DNA of 64,000 nucleotides, taken from CBDCYS01 sp965226245 (GTDB taxonomy: Bacteria; Acidobacteriota; Terriglobia; Bryobacterales; UBA6623). Where the stretch lies: positions 3,100,001 to 3,164,000 of the forward strand of contig CBDDCL010000015.1 in the NCBI GenBank assembly GCA_965226245.1, in the 5' to 3' direction. The notes under the pieces were generated by a model. The model had not been told where the DNA came from. It was given only the letters and a program-made list of their open reading frames with translations, and did not search any database. The translations under genes were made by a program, and so were the position numbers. Below, in pieces: positions 43,402 to 51,661 of this stretch. Each line of letters starts with the position of its first letter. Position 1 is the first letter of the stretch.

Positions 43402-45055
43402 CCTCGTGGATCCACGACCGCATCAGTTGGACGAATGACTCCGGTTCCTCCGTGGCCATCTCTTCGAGATGTTTCTTGAGGACCTGTGCCTTGGAACTCT
43501 GCAGAGTCGCCAGCCGCAGACCCTTCAGCATCTTGGCTTCTTCCGCCTGATGCAGGCGCGCCTGGTCCTCCGCCGCCTCGATTTCTTTGCGTTCCTCGTC
43601 CGCTCTTCGCTTCGCTTCCGCTTCCGCCTTCATCCGCGAGACTCGCCGTTTGATGCGCAGCGCGAACCAAACGGTAAAGACCGCAAGAATCAGAGCAATA
43701 CCAACCGCTATGACGTTGTATCGGTACTTATTGAGCCACTCTAGAGAAAAAATGTTGTCCTCTGGATTCGGCGGAGGCGCTGGCGGCTCCAGTGGATCTT
43801 CGAAGATTGTGAACGGCAGACTTTCGATCGTCAGGAGGTCGCCGCGTTCCTCGATGATCCCGGCCGCGGCGATCACGAGTTGCCGAAACTTCCGCATCTC
43901 TTCGGCGGTCCTCGCCACGCGCACCAGCTTTCGCGCTTCCTCGTCTACTTCAATCCGGTGATCCACCAGAACCGCGACCGAGAGCCGCTTCACCTCGCCC
44001 CGCTCCAGGTTCATTCGGGTGACGGTGCGGCTGGTTTGGTAGTTGGTCGTTTCCAGTATTCGCGTTGCCCCGCTTGCCTCGGTGAGCGCTGGTTCGGGCT
44101 GGCGCGGCAGATTCGAGGCGGTCCCCGGGATCCCTCCCTGCTTCAGAGGCTGGGCCGATTCTTGCGAACGCTGGCTCGTCATCACAATCGTTTCGGGATC
44201 GAGAATCTCCTCCGTTTGCTCTCCCGCATTCCAGTCGCATTCCACCGCAACGCTGGAGCGCACGCGGTCGAAGCCGATATAAGGTTCCAGCGTTGCCAGG
44301 ATGCGGCCGCCGATCGCTTTTTCGAGGTCGCGCTGGTATTCGAGTTGCTCTCCGCTGAAGCCTTCGCTGTCAGGCCGGGGACGGGCCAGAACACTGCCAT
44401 TCGTGTCGACCACGACAACCTTCTTGGCCTCCAGCCCTTCAACTGCGCTTGCCACGAGGAATGAGATCGCATCCACCTGCTCTTTTCTCAGTGAGCTGCC
44501 GCGGCGAAGCTGCAGGACAACCGATGCCTTGGACGGTTGTTGATGGTCCAGGAAAACGGATTTCTTGGGAAGGCTGATGTGAACTCTGGCCCGTTCGACT
44601 TCCGACAGCGAGAGCACCGAACGCTCGAGTTCACCTTCGAGAGCGCGCCGGAAGTTCACGTGCTCGGCAAACTCGGTCGCCCCGAAGTTCGACCCGTCGA
44701 ATAGCTCGAAACCAAGGCGTCCGCTCTGTGGCAAGCCGTCCGTGGCCAGTTGCAGCCGCACCTCGGCCAAACGCGGCTCCGGCACCAGGATCGTCCCTCC
44801 GCCGCCCGCCAGTTTGTAGGGAACCTGCATTTCCTTCAGCCGCGCCACGGCCATGCCGGCCTCTTTGTCCGTCAGGCCGGTGTAGAGCGGCCGGTAAGCT
44901 CGGTCGGCCATCTCCGCGCGAAATACGAGTATGGCTGTAAAGACCAGTGTGCTTGATGCCACAAGAACGACCTTGCGGCGGGCCGTCAAGCCGGACCAGA
45001 AGACAACAATCGGCTGGATGTTTTTCTTAAAAAATGCGGCCAGAAGCTCGATCAA
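43391..45055 (-). CDS. fliF: MS-ring protein FliF
   Basis: A 554-residue protein. Membrane helices lie at about 27-46 and 447-467. The periplasmic YscJ/FliF ring-building region starts YRPLYTGLTDKEAGMAVARL and includes ERARVHISLPKKSVFLDHQQ. The cytoplasmic tail (SFVQLMRSWIHED) binds FliG. It overlaps fliG. Confidence 0.97.
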   Translation of the reverse strand: MIELLAAFFKKNIQPIVVFWSGLTARRKVVLVASSTLVFTAILVFRAEMADRAYRPLYTGLTDKEAGMAVARLKEMQVPYKLAGGGGTILVPEPRLAEVRLQLATDGLPQSGRLGFELFDGSNFGATEFAEHVNFRRALEGELERSVLSLSEVERARVHISLPKKSVFLDHQQPSKASVVLQLRRGSSLRKEQVDAISFLVASAVEGLEAKKVVVVDTNGSVLARPRPDSEGFSGEQLEYQRDLEKAIGGRILATLEPYIGFDRVRSSVAVECDWNAGEQTEEILDPETIVMTSQRSQESAQPLKQGGIPGTASNLPRQPEPALTEASGATRILETTNYQTSRTVTRMNLERGEVKRLSVAVLVDHRIEVDEEARKLVRVARTAEEMRKFRQLVIAAAGIIEERGDLLTIESLPFTIFEDPLEPPAPPPNPEDNIFSLEWLNKYRYNVIAVGIALILAVFTVWFALRIKRRVSRMKAEAEAKRRADEERKEIEAAEDQARLHQAEEAKMLKGLRLATLQSSKAQVLKKHLEEMATEEPESFVQLMRSWIHEDDQ

Positions 45056-45081
45056 AATAGGGCTCCAACGCTGGACTTACA

Positions 45082-45110
45082 GAGCCCCGGCCGCAAGGGA
45101 GGGGTCAGCG
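45082..45110. repeat. Dispersed repeat, partial copy 3
   Basis: GAGCCCCGGCCGCAAGGGAG followed by GGGTCAGCG is similar to the first half of the units at 18347 and 46648. It lies in the fliE-fliF spacer. Confidence 0.6.
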
Positions 45111-45220
45111 AGAGAAGGCTGAACCGCAAAAAGACAAACCACAAGGCAAGGATGAACCAGGTACCCGCAAAGTGTCCGGAGGGAACAGGCAACCATTTCC
45201 ACGGTCCAATGAAATCAAAC

Positions 45221-45523
45221 CTAGACCTGCATGCGCATCACTTCCTGATAAGCCTCCACCACCTTGTTACGGACGCTCATCATCAATTTGGACGCCAATC
45301 CTGCTTTTTCGCCCGCCAGCATCACACGATGCAGATCCACCCGCTCGCCAGCCAGCAGCTTCCGAACCTGCTGATCCGCGTCGATCTGGATTTCCCGCAT
45401 CTGCTCAAATGCTTCCCCAAGCATCCCGGCGAAAGACTCGGTTGGTCCGCCCTGCGAGCTGGAAAACGCCGGCTGGCGAACTAGTTCCGGCGGAACGATT
45501 TTGCTAAGCGCGATGGGGTCCAT
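45221..45523 (-). CDS. fliE: MS-ring/rod junction protein FliE
   Basis: A 100-residue protein. ATG 45523 is chosen because CCGGAGG precedes it and the length is then canonical; an in-frame upstream start gives an unusual leader. Signature SFAGMLGEAFEQMREIQIDA and C-terminal KAGLASKLMMSVRNKVVEAYQ. It is a rod adapter on FliF. Confidence 0.93.
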   Translation of the reverse strand: MDPIALSKIVPPELVRQPAFSSSQGGPTESFAGMLGEAFEQMREIQIDADQQVRKLLAGERVDLHRVMLAGEKAGLASKLMMSVRNKVVEAYQEVMRMQV

Positions 45524-45612
45524 ACACGAATACCTCCGGAGCTGCTGACCCAATAACTTGAAGTGAGCTATGCAAGAAGTTGTTTCCAAACGGTTTAACT
45601 GTCTTCATTTCC

Positions 45613-46077
45613 CTATCCGCGGCCGATTTCAATCGTTCGATTCAGCATCTCTTTCACCGACGCAATCACCGAGAGGTTGGCCTGATAAGACCGCACGGCG
45701 GCCGTCAAATCGACCATATCCTCCACCGGGTTGAAGGGCGGAAAATCCACATAGCCCGCAGGGTCGGCATCCGGGTGATGCGGGGCGTAGCGGCGCTCGG
45801 GCGGAGCGTTGTCCACGGAGACGTCTGCAACCCGCACGCCCTGCGTCTCAGCCCGGAACGGGTCGTTCACGGGCGACACCAGCTCCGCTAAAACGACTCC
45901 GAATGGAGCTGCCGACTGGCGCTCGGACTCAAACACAACCCGCCTGCGCCGATAAGGCCCGCCGTCGGGCGTGCGCGTGGTTTCAGAGTTCGCAATATTC
46001 TGAGCCAGCACCTCGACTCGGGTTCGCTGAGCCGCCAGGCCTGAGGCGCTTACGTTTAGTATCGAGAACAACCCCAT
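45613..46077 (-). CDS. flgC: Proximal rod protein FlgC
   Basis: A 154-residue protein from ATG 46077 (MGLFSILNVSASGLAAQRTR, the FlgC start). NIANSETTRTPDGGPYRRR and C-terminal DMVDLTAAVRSYQANLSVI confirm it. It follows flgB by 79 bp. Confidence 0.94.
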   Translation of the reverse strand: MGLFSILNVSASGLAAQRTRVEVLAQNIANSETTRTPDGGPYRRRRVVFESERQSAAPFGVVLAELVSPVNDPFRAETQGVRVADVSVDNAPPERRYAPHHPDADPAGYVDFPPFNPVEDMVDLTAAVRSYQANLSVIASVKEMLNRTIEIGRG

Positions 46078-46156
46078 GTCTATTTCTTCAGGACAACACT
46101 TCTTCAGGACAACACGTATGCGGCTTAGCCGGTCCTGATCATGCGCCGACTCGGTC

Positions 46157-46513
46157 TCAACGCCTGCCCTCGTGAATTGCGGATAGTACCGCCCGAATGT
46201 TTCCTCGCAGCATCTGAGCGGCAAGCGAATAGCGAATCCCGGTCTCGGCCAAGTTTTGCAGTTCACGGTCAAGGTTCACGTTGTTCCCGTCGTTCTTAAC
46301 CGCAAGTCCTTCAACATGATGGACACCGACGGGGGCCAACGCCGCCGCCTCTGGGTTATCCATCGCGCGGACCATCTCACGGCGGAAGTCGACATCGCGA
46401 GTCTGATACCCCGGCGTATCCGCATTGGCGATGTTGGCCGCGACAAGCCTCTGCCGCGCCGTCATGACGTCCATGAACCGGGCGATCAAAAGAGTTTGCG
46501 AACCAATCAGCAC
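46157..46513 (-). CDS. flgB: Proximal rod protein FlgB
   Basis: The start is probably GTG 46513, giving 118 residues beginning LIGSQTLLIARFMDVMTARQ. The signature AANIANADTPGYQTRDVDF is unambiguous, as is the C-terminal YSLAAQMLRGNIRAVLSAI. The frame stays open upstream to 46627. It is the first gene of flgB-flgC-fliE-fliF-fliG-fliH-fliI-fliJ. Confidence 0.9.
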   Translation of the reverse strand: MLIGSQTLLIARFMDVMTARQRLVAANIANADTPGYQTRDVDFRREMVRAMDNPEAAALAPVGVHHVEGLAVKNDGNNVNLDRELQNLAETGIRYSLAAQMLRGNIRAVLSAIHEGRR

Positions 46514-46647
46514 CGTGACGATCCATGCATTGCAACCGCCAAGCCTAAGTTGCCTGAAATCAACCTGGACTAGATGAACCGCAAGACAAAACTTGATCGC
46601 TCCGCCAAGAAATTGCCAGAAGCGCAAGGAAATGCGGGATGAAGCGT

Positions 46648-46706
46648 CGGAGCCCCGACCGTGAGGGAGGGGTTAGCCGCTTCGACGCGCCTCATCCGAC
46701 AGCGGC
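46648..46706. repeat. Dispersed 58-bp repeat, copy 2
   Basis: CGGAGCCCCGACCGTGAGGG, then AGGGGTTAGCCGC and CTCATCCGA. It matches 18347-18404 over its whole length with few changes. It lies upstream of flgB. Confidence 0.75.
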
Positions 46707-47146
46707 CACGCTCCCCTCTTTGGCTGCGGCTCGTCCGTGCCAGAGAAGGGTCAGCACTGAGTGCGACGCTCCCAGGCGCCAACAAGCTGGCTTGCCGAGA
46801 CCCCCCTCGGTCAGCTTCTGGCTGGCAGGGCTTTTCGCGGATTCGGACACGCTTCGGGGCCTTGTCCGCAGCCTTCGGCCGCGGCTCAGTTGTGTCCGGG
46901 TTGGTTGGCGGGCTTGACCGCACCCCAATTTGACAAGCCGAAACCGAGCCGCATTCGGTTTCCGCGCGGCGGAATGGGGCGTTTCGTCAAAAGGGTCGTC
47001 TCAAGAGAAGGTCACCGGGGCATCCACATTCCCCGCAGCGTTAACAGGACGGCCCTCCGGTCTTCAGCGTCTTCAGCGCCGTGCGGTTGCACCCGGCCCT
47101 GCATCGCGTGTAATCTGGGCGACCGGCGGATCACCAGCGTGAGCTA
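46707..47146. other. No intact gene seen
   Basis: A boundary between the flagellar cluster and the mobile-element region. Short frames exist on both strands but none has recognisable similarity or a ribosome binding site. The flgB promoter should be at its left edge. Confidence 0.5.
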
Positions 47147-48074
47147 TGAATCAATTCGGGCCGTCACTGTTTCGGCGGCGCCTCGATTTGGGTGACTCCT
47201 TCATACGATCCGGAAGCGAATCTGACCTACTGGGGCGTTGGCAACCCGGGCCCTGATTGGAATGGCGATGTCCGCATGGGGGACAACCTGTTTTCGGATT
47301 CCGTCGTCGCCATCGATCCCGATACCGGCAAGCGCAAGTGGCATTTTCAGTTCACGCCCCATGATGTCCACGACTGGGACGCCGTTCAGGTGATGGTGCT
47401 TGTCGACCGCGAATACAAGGGCAAGCAGCGCAAGCTGCTGATCACGGCCAACCGCAACGGATTCTTCTACGTTCTCGACCGCGTTACGGGTGAATTCCTG
47501 CACGCCAACCCCTTCGTGAAACAAACCTGGGCGAAGGAGATTGATGAGAAGGGCCGCCCGATCCGCGTGCCGGGCAAGGAGCCGACCGAGGAAGGCAACC
47601 ACGTCTACCCGGCGGTTGCCGGCGGCACCAACTGGATGTCGCCGACCTATAGCCCCGTGACCGGACTGTTCTATGTCACCGTGCGGGAAGGCGGCAGCAT
47701 GTACTACAAAGGGCCGGCCGACTACAACCCCGGCACTCGTTTCTGGGGCGGACGCTTCGTGAACGAGAGCGTCGATGATGACTGGTACGGCGGCGTTCGG
47801 GCACTCGACCCGTTAACGGGAGAAAAGGTCTGGGAGCATCGCATGTTCAGCCCGGCCTGGGCGGGTCCTGCTCTCGACCGCCGGAGGCGTCATCTTCGCC
47901 GGCACCGACGACGGCTACTTCAAGGCGCTCGACGCCAAAACGGGCCAGCAGCTCTGGTACCTCAACCTAGGAGGCCCGGTCCAGGCCAGTCCCATGACCT
48001 ACGCCACAAAGGGAAGTCAAAGAGTCGCCATCGCCTCCGGCAACGGCCTTTTCGTCTTCGGCCTCCCCGAGTAG
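47147..48074 (+). pseudogene. C-terminal half of a PQQ-dependent alcohol dehydrogenase, frameshifted
   Basis: The homologous sequence begins near 47171 and reads GGASIWVTPSYDPEANLTYW, NPGPDWNGDVRMGDNLFSDS and WHFQFTPHDVHDWDAVQ, all hallmarks of quinoprotein methanol/ethanol dehydrogenases. At about 47862 the frame shifts by one base. The next frame continues LLSTAGGVIFAGTDDGYFKA and ends GLFVFGLPE at 48074. The N-terminal half is missing. It lacks the start and much of the PQQ site, so it is a decayed gene. Confidence 0.88.
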
Positions 48075-48086
48075 CCGGAAGCAGAG

Positions 48087-48106
48087 CCGCGGACGGAAGT
48101 CCGCGG
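48087..48106. repeat. GGAA-loop hairpin
   Basis: CCGCGGAC-GGAA-GTCCGCGG, a perfect 8-bp stem just after the PQQ dehydrogenase remnant. It has the same architecture (8-bp stem, GGAA loop, AGAGC or AGCC lead) as the unit at 37137-37156 but a different stem. Confidence 0.6.
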
Positions 48107-48164
48107 TCGAGCGGACCGAGACACCCGTACCCGTTTTCCGGCTTTTTCCCGTAGAGGGGGTACA

Positions 48165-48458
48165 TCATGTCCATGGCCAAGCGCGAGGCGCTGACTCGGC
48201 TGGCGGAGGAGGCTTTCTCGTCGTCCATCACATTCTTGAGCGTGTCGAGGGCGCGAACGCTCATTTGCTGGAGGCGGGTGGTTGTGTGGGCAAGAATCTC
48301 CCGCCGGGCTTCTCTTAGGGCCGTCTGGAAGCTTGTTTCATCCAGCGATAGATGGATGCTTCACTCACATTTGCCCTCTTTGCCGCTCTAACGATCGTAT
48401 TCGCTAGTAAAAGAGCCTCAATGGCCTTGTGCTGCTGCGTTGTAAGTTGTTTATTCAT
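48165..48458 (-). pseudogene. Frameshifted small HTH protein (phBC6A51-like)
   Basis: From ATG 48458 the frame reads MNKQLTTQQHKAIEALLLAN and then RAAKRANVSEASIYRWMKQA, an HTH. It stops after 47 codons. In the next frame SFQTALREARREILAHTTTR and RALDTLKNVMDDEKASSASR continue the same family, to at least 48165. One base is therefore gained or lost near the WMKQ codons. Such proteins are often phage- or island-borne. Confidence 0.65.
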
Positions 48459-49208
48459 AAGGGTTGACTTTCTTCAATGAGAGTATTTGAGAGGATCTGA
48501 GAGGTTTTCTGGCTTTTTGGTCCCCCGAGGTTGTCGATTGGTTGTCCTTTGCTTAATGTTGCCGATGAGTCATTGTTGGTTTCGTCGCTTTTAGGATAAC
48601 AAGTCGATCTTGGGATTCTTTGGGGGCGGTGGGTAAGCCTGTTGAAAACAAAGGGACTATATCTATGATTTATCCGTGAACGAGTTGGGGTGAATTGCGG
48701 TTCTTTGGGGGACGAGCGGTTTTTTAGGGCAAAAGTGGCACGTCGGTAGCCGGTTCAGCGTTTGGGTGGGAAGTTCGCTGCTCAACGGTTGTCGCCGCTT
48801 GGCATACGAGCCTTGAGCATCCGGAGGAAGTCAAGGCTAGACCGGCTGAGAGCCGGCCGCTATCACTCGGACGCGAATGCTGGCACGGCACGCTTCCGGG
48901 GTGGCTGGCCGGCGCTACTGAAGGCGTTGAAAAAGGTTTGGGGCGGCGGATTGCTGAGGAGTTGGGTTCGTTTCGTCATCGTTCCCTTTCGCTCCTCGCT
49001 CCACACTGCCATACATCCATCGAAAAGTCGTAGCCTATCCCCGCTTTTCCAAAGTTGACAATAAAACCCGGTGACTGTCCCCATCAGCCCCATCAGCCTC
49101 ATCAGCCACCATCAGCCCATCAGCCCACAGCTTCCCGTCCCCGAGCTCCCCCGTGCGGTTAACGACGGCGTTGTATCGTTTTGCAAATGGTGCAGGCTTG
49201 AGAGACCG
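48459..49208. other. No gene seen; contains short repeats
   Basis: An AT-richer stretch (48480-48720), then a hairpin CCGGCT-GAG-AGCCGG near 48842, then an array of CATCAGCC units at 49079-49127. Frames in it have no recognisable similarity. Confidence 0.5.
49079..49127 (+). repeat. CATCAGCC tandem array
   Basis: Five imperfect units of CATCAGCC with 0-2 extra bases between them. It resembles in style, not sequence, the 8-bp arrays of the flagellar region. Confidence 0.6.
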
Positions 49209-50945
49209 TCAGTTGAGCCCCCAGCTACCCGGCTGCGCCTCCCTTGCGCCTTTTCCATTTGCGGTATCCGCTTCTTGAACCGGCTTTCTAGGCACCTCCA
49301 GAGATCGCAGCGCATCGTCGGCTAACCTTGGAAGTTGCCTGAATGGTAGTTCCACCTGAACCTCAATCGCATAGCAAAGGGGACCCTGAACGAAATTGCT
49401 GAGCGCTAAAGCAAGTTCTTTCTCTCCCGTTTCTGCACTCACAGTGGATATGACGCTTAACTGATCAAATATCGCGGGTGAAAAGACGAGCCTGCCCAAT
49501 ACAGGCCTCCAATCGCCAGGGCCTTGAAACTCTACTTCGGTGACAAAGCGTTGAACTGAGCGTGCATCCTGGAACGTTGACTCGTCCGATGTCTCACTCA
49601 CCGCCACGAACCCCAGAACATCACGAGGTTCAACCTGCATATCACCGGATCCAACACCAAATAAAGATCGATGGTTTACGCCGTACGCGTCGACTAGTCT
49701 CTTCAGCGCCATATGATCGTGGCTCACATAGGTTGGCAGGAGCACCGCGAAAGGCTCTACTCCGACAAGCGTTTCGCCAGCTAGTAGAGCCTCACCGAGT
49801 CCTCGGATTTGCTGTTCGACAGCCTTGATCTTGATGTGGACTTCGGCTTTCAGTCTGTTGACTAGCGACTTCCCGTTGAAGGCTCCGGCTGGCAGAATCA
49901 GGACCATCTCCTTCAATTTGGCTGCGTCAGCTTCGCGAGATGCATGGAGTAAGAGCCGAAAGATCTGCCGCTCATCAAAGAAGGTGGCTTCCAGCCTTCC
50001 AAGCGCTACAACCACCTTTCGGACGCGTCCACGTATTGCCCGTTGTTGCGCTCTGAATTCCCCAGCGAGTTCCCTGATTCGATCGGTGAATAGTTCTAAT
50101 TGGTCGCTGGCGTGGCCTTCTGTCACCTGAATTATGCACAGATTCGCTTTGCGAGTGCGGCTGCGTTCGTAGCGGCTTGACGGCCGTCGTAAGGTGGGAG
50201 CTCGGCAACTGGTCTTTTGGCTTCTCCGTCCCCGGTTTCCCCTCCCGCCCAGAATCCGCGTCGGCAAAACCCCGCTCCGAAGTGGCGTGTTTCCAGTACG
50301 TTGCGGCCAGTGCATAAAATTTTATGCATAGCGCATAGCCAGGCTCTCAGATCAACGCCCTCTCGACTACCGGCGGCAAGCCGCCGTAGGGAGTCGGCTT
50401 CCTGCCGCGGAAGTTGTCAAGGCGTGGATGCCCCGATTTTATTGGGCTGCGAGACCGTCACGGCTGGGCCTTGTTTGACGGCCCTTTGGGAGCTATGCTG
50501 TTTTCGCTTGGTAACCATTTGGGTGACCTCCTTTGGGTTGGCTGGTGAAGCTGGAATCTTTGCCAGCCTACCTTTTTACCCCATGTTTTCGGGCGTTCCC
50601 CAATGGTCCCTTGCGGCTCAGCCCTCCTCAGGTGCACCCCGCAATGCATAATTCAGGTGTCAGAATCCTATCGACAGTCCGCAAAGCCGGGTGGCTCTGC
50701 AGTGTCTGGGCGTTCACCCAGCCGGAGGCTTCCTCGAACTCCGACTTGCGCGGGCCCTCTAATCCAAGAGCATCGATCAGTCGGTACAACTGCCGCTCTG
50801 ATGGCCGACGCTCGCCTTTCTCTAAGCGATAGACGTAATTCGGCGAGAGGCCCAGCTCGTCCGCCAATCTCACTTGGGTCAAGCCTTTTCGCTTTCGAGC
50901 CCCGTTGATCAGCGACCCTAGCCTAGAGTATGTTCGGTTGGGCAT
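49209..50945 (-). pseudogene. XRE-family regulator interrupted by a 532-bp mobile element
   Basis: The 5' part (50945-50658) codes an XRE HTH: LGSLINGARKRKGLTQVRLA, DELGLSPNYVYRLEKGERRP. The 3' part (50125-49209) codes about 300 residues of unknown fold (EGHASDQLELFTDRIRELAG onward). Removing the element at 50126-50657 and one copy of the 5-bp duplication joins them in frame as VDRIL-T-EGHAS, giving a single regulator of about 400 residues. The C-terminal domain is not recognised. As it stands the gene is broken. Confidence 0.8.
50126..50657. mobile_element. 532-bp MITE-like element, copy 1 (inside the XRE gene)
   Basis: Ends CCTGAATTATGCA and TGCATAATTCAGG (13-bp perfect inverted repeats), flanked by TGTCA on both sides. 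Internally only a stub survives: on the minus strand AAAGGAGG precedes an ATG giving MVTKRKQHSSQRAVKQG and a stop after 33 codons. The CC termini and 5-bp duplication suggest a deletion derivative of an IS1380-type element; that is inference. Confidence 0.85.
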
Positions 50946-50967
50946 CGCGAACTCCCCGTTTCGAAAA

Positions 50968-50990
50968 AGTGTCGCTGTCTATCTGACACT
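50968..50990. promoter_or_regulatory. Candidate operator upstream of the XRE gene
   Basis: AGTGTC, 11 bases, GACACT: a perfect inverted repeat 23 bp upstream of the XRE start codon. A minus-strand TTGACA (revcomp of 50991-50996) abuts it. Further TGTCAGACAGACAG-like sequence lies near 51057. It could be an autoregulatory site. Confidence 0.4.
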
Positions 50991-51104
50991 TGTCAACGAA
51001 AATTGAGTAATTCGACGCAACTGCTGTCCGGAAATGGTGATCGGTACGTTTCGGCTTGTCAGACAGACAGTGGACATTATAACACGCTCGAACATACTAT
51101 GACA

Positions 51105-51636
51105 CCTGAATTATGCACAGATTCGCTTTGCGAGTGCGGCTGCGTTCGTAGCGGCTTGACGGCCGTCGTAAGGTGGGAGCTCGGCAACTGGTCTTTTGGC
51201 TTCTCCGTCCCCGGTTTCCCCTCCCGCCCAGAATCCGCGTCGGCAAAACCCCGCTCCGAAGTGGCGTGTTTCCAGTACGTTGCGGCCAGTGCATAAAATT
51301 TTATGCATAGCGCATAGCCAGGCTCTCAGATCAACGCCCTCTCGACTACCGGCGGCAAGCCGCCGTAGGGAGTCGGCTTCCTGCCGCGGAAGTTGTCAAG
51401 GCGTGGATGCCCCGATTTTATTGGGCTGCGAGACCGTCACGGCTGGGCCTTGTTTGACGGCCCTTTGGGAGCTATGCTGTTTTCGCTTGGTAACCATTTG
51501 GGTGACCTCCTTTGGGTTGGCTGGTGAAGCTGGAATCTTTGCCAGCCTACCTTTTTACCCCATGTTTTCGGGCGTTCCCCAATGGTCCCTTGCGGCTCAG
51601 CCCTCCTCAGGTGCACCCCGCAATGCATAATTCAGG
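51105..51636. mobile_element. 532-bp MITE-like element, copy 2
   Basis: Identical to 50126-50657 (constant offset 979), in the same orientation, but flanked by TGACA on both sides. It lies about 160 bp upstream of the XRE start. Confidence 0.85.
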
Positions 51637-51661
51637 TGACAACAACTTTTTCGCGGGTTGT

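Noticed and set aside
45948..45955. GCCGATAA on the plus strand
   Set aside because: It lies inside flgC, antisense, with no gene downstream on that strand. A chance match.
48762..49058. 98-residue plus-strand frame
   Set aside because: It starts in repeat-like DNA with a hairpin and has no ribosome binding site or similarity.
50217..50651. 144-residue frame present in both 532-bp elements
   Set aside because: Identical in both copies only because the DNA is identical. It crosses the terminal repeat and shows no domain. The minus-strand stub with a ribosome binding site is the better relic of a transposase.
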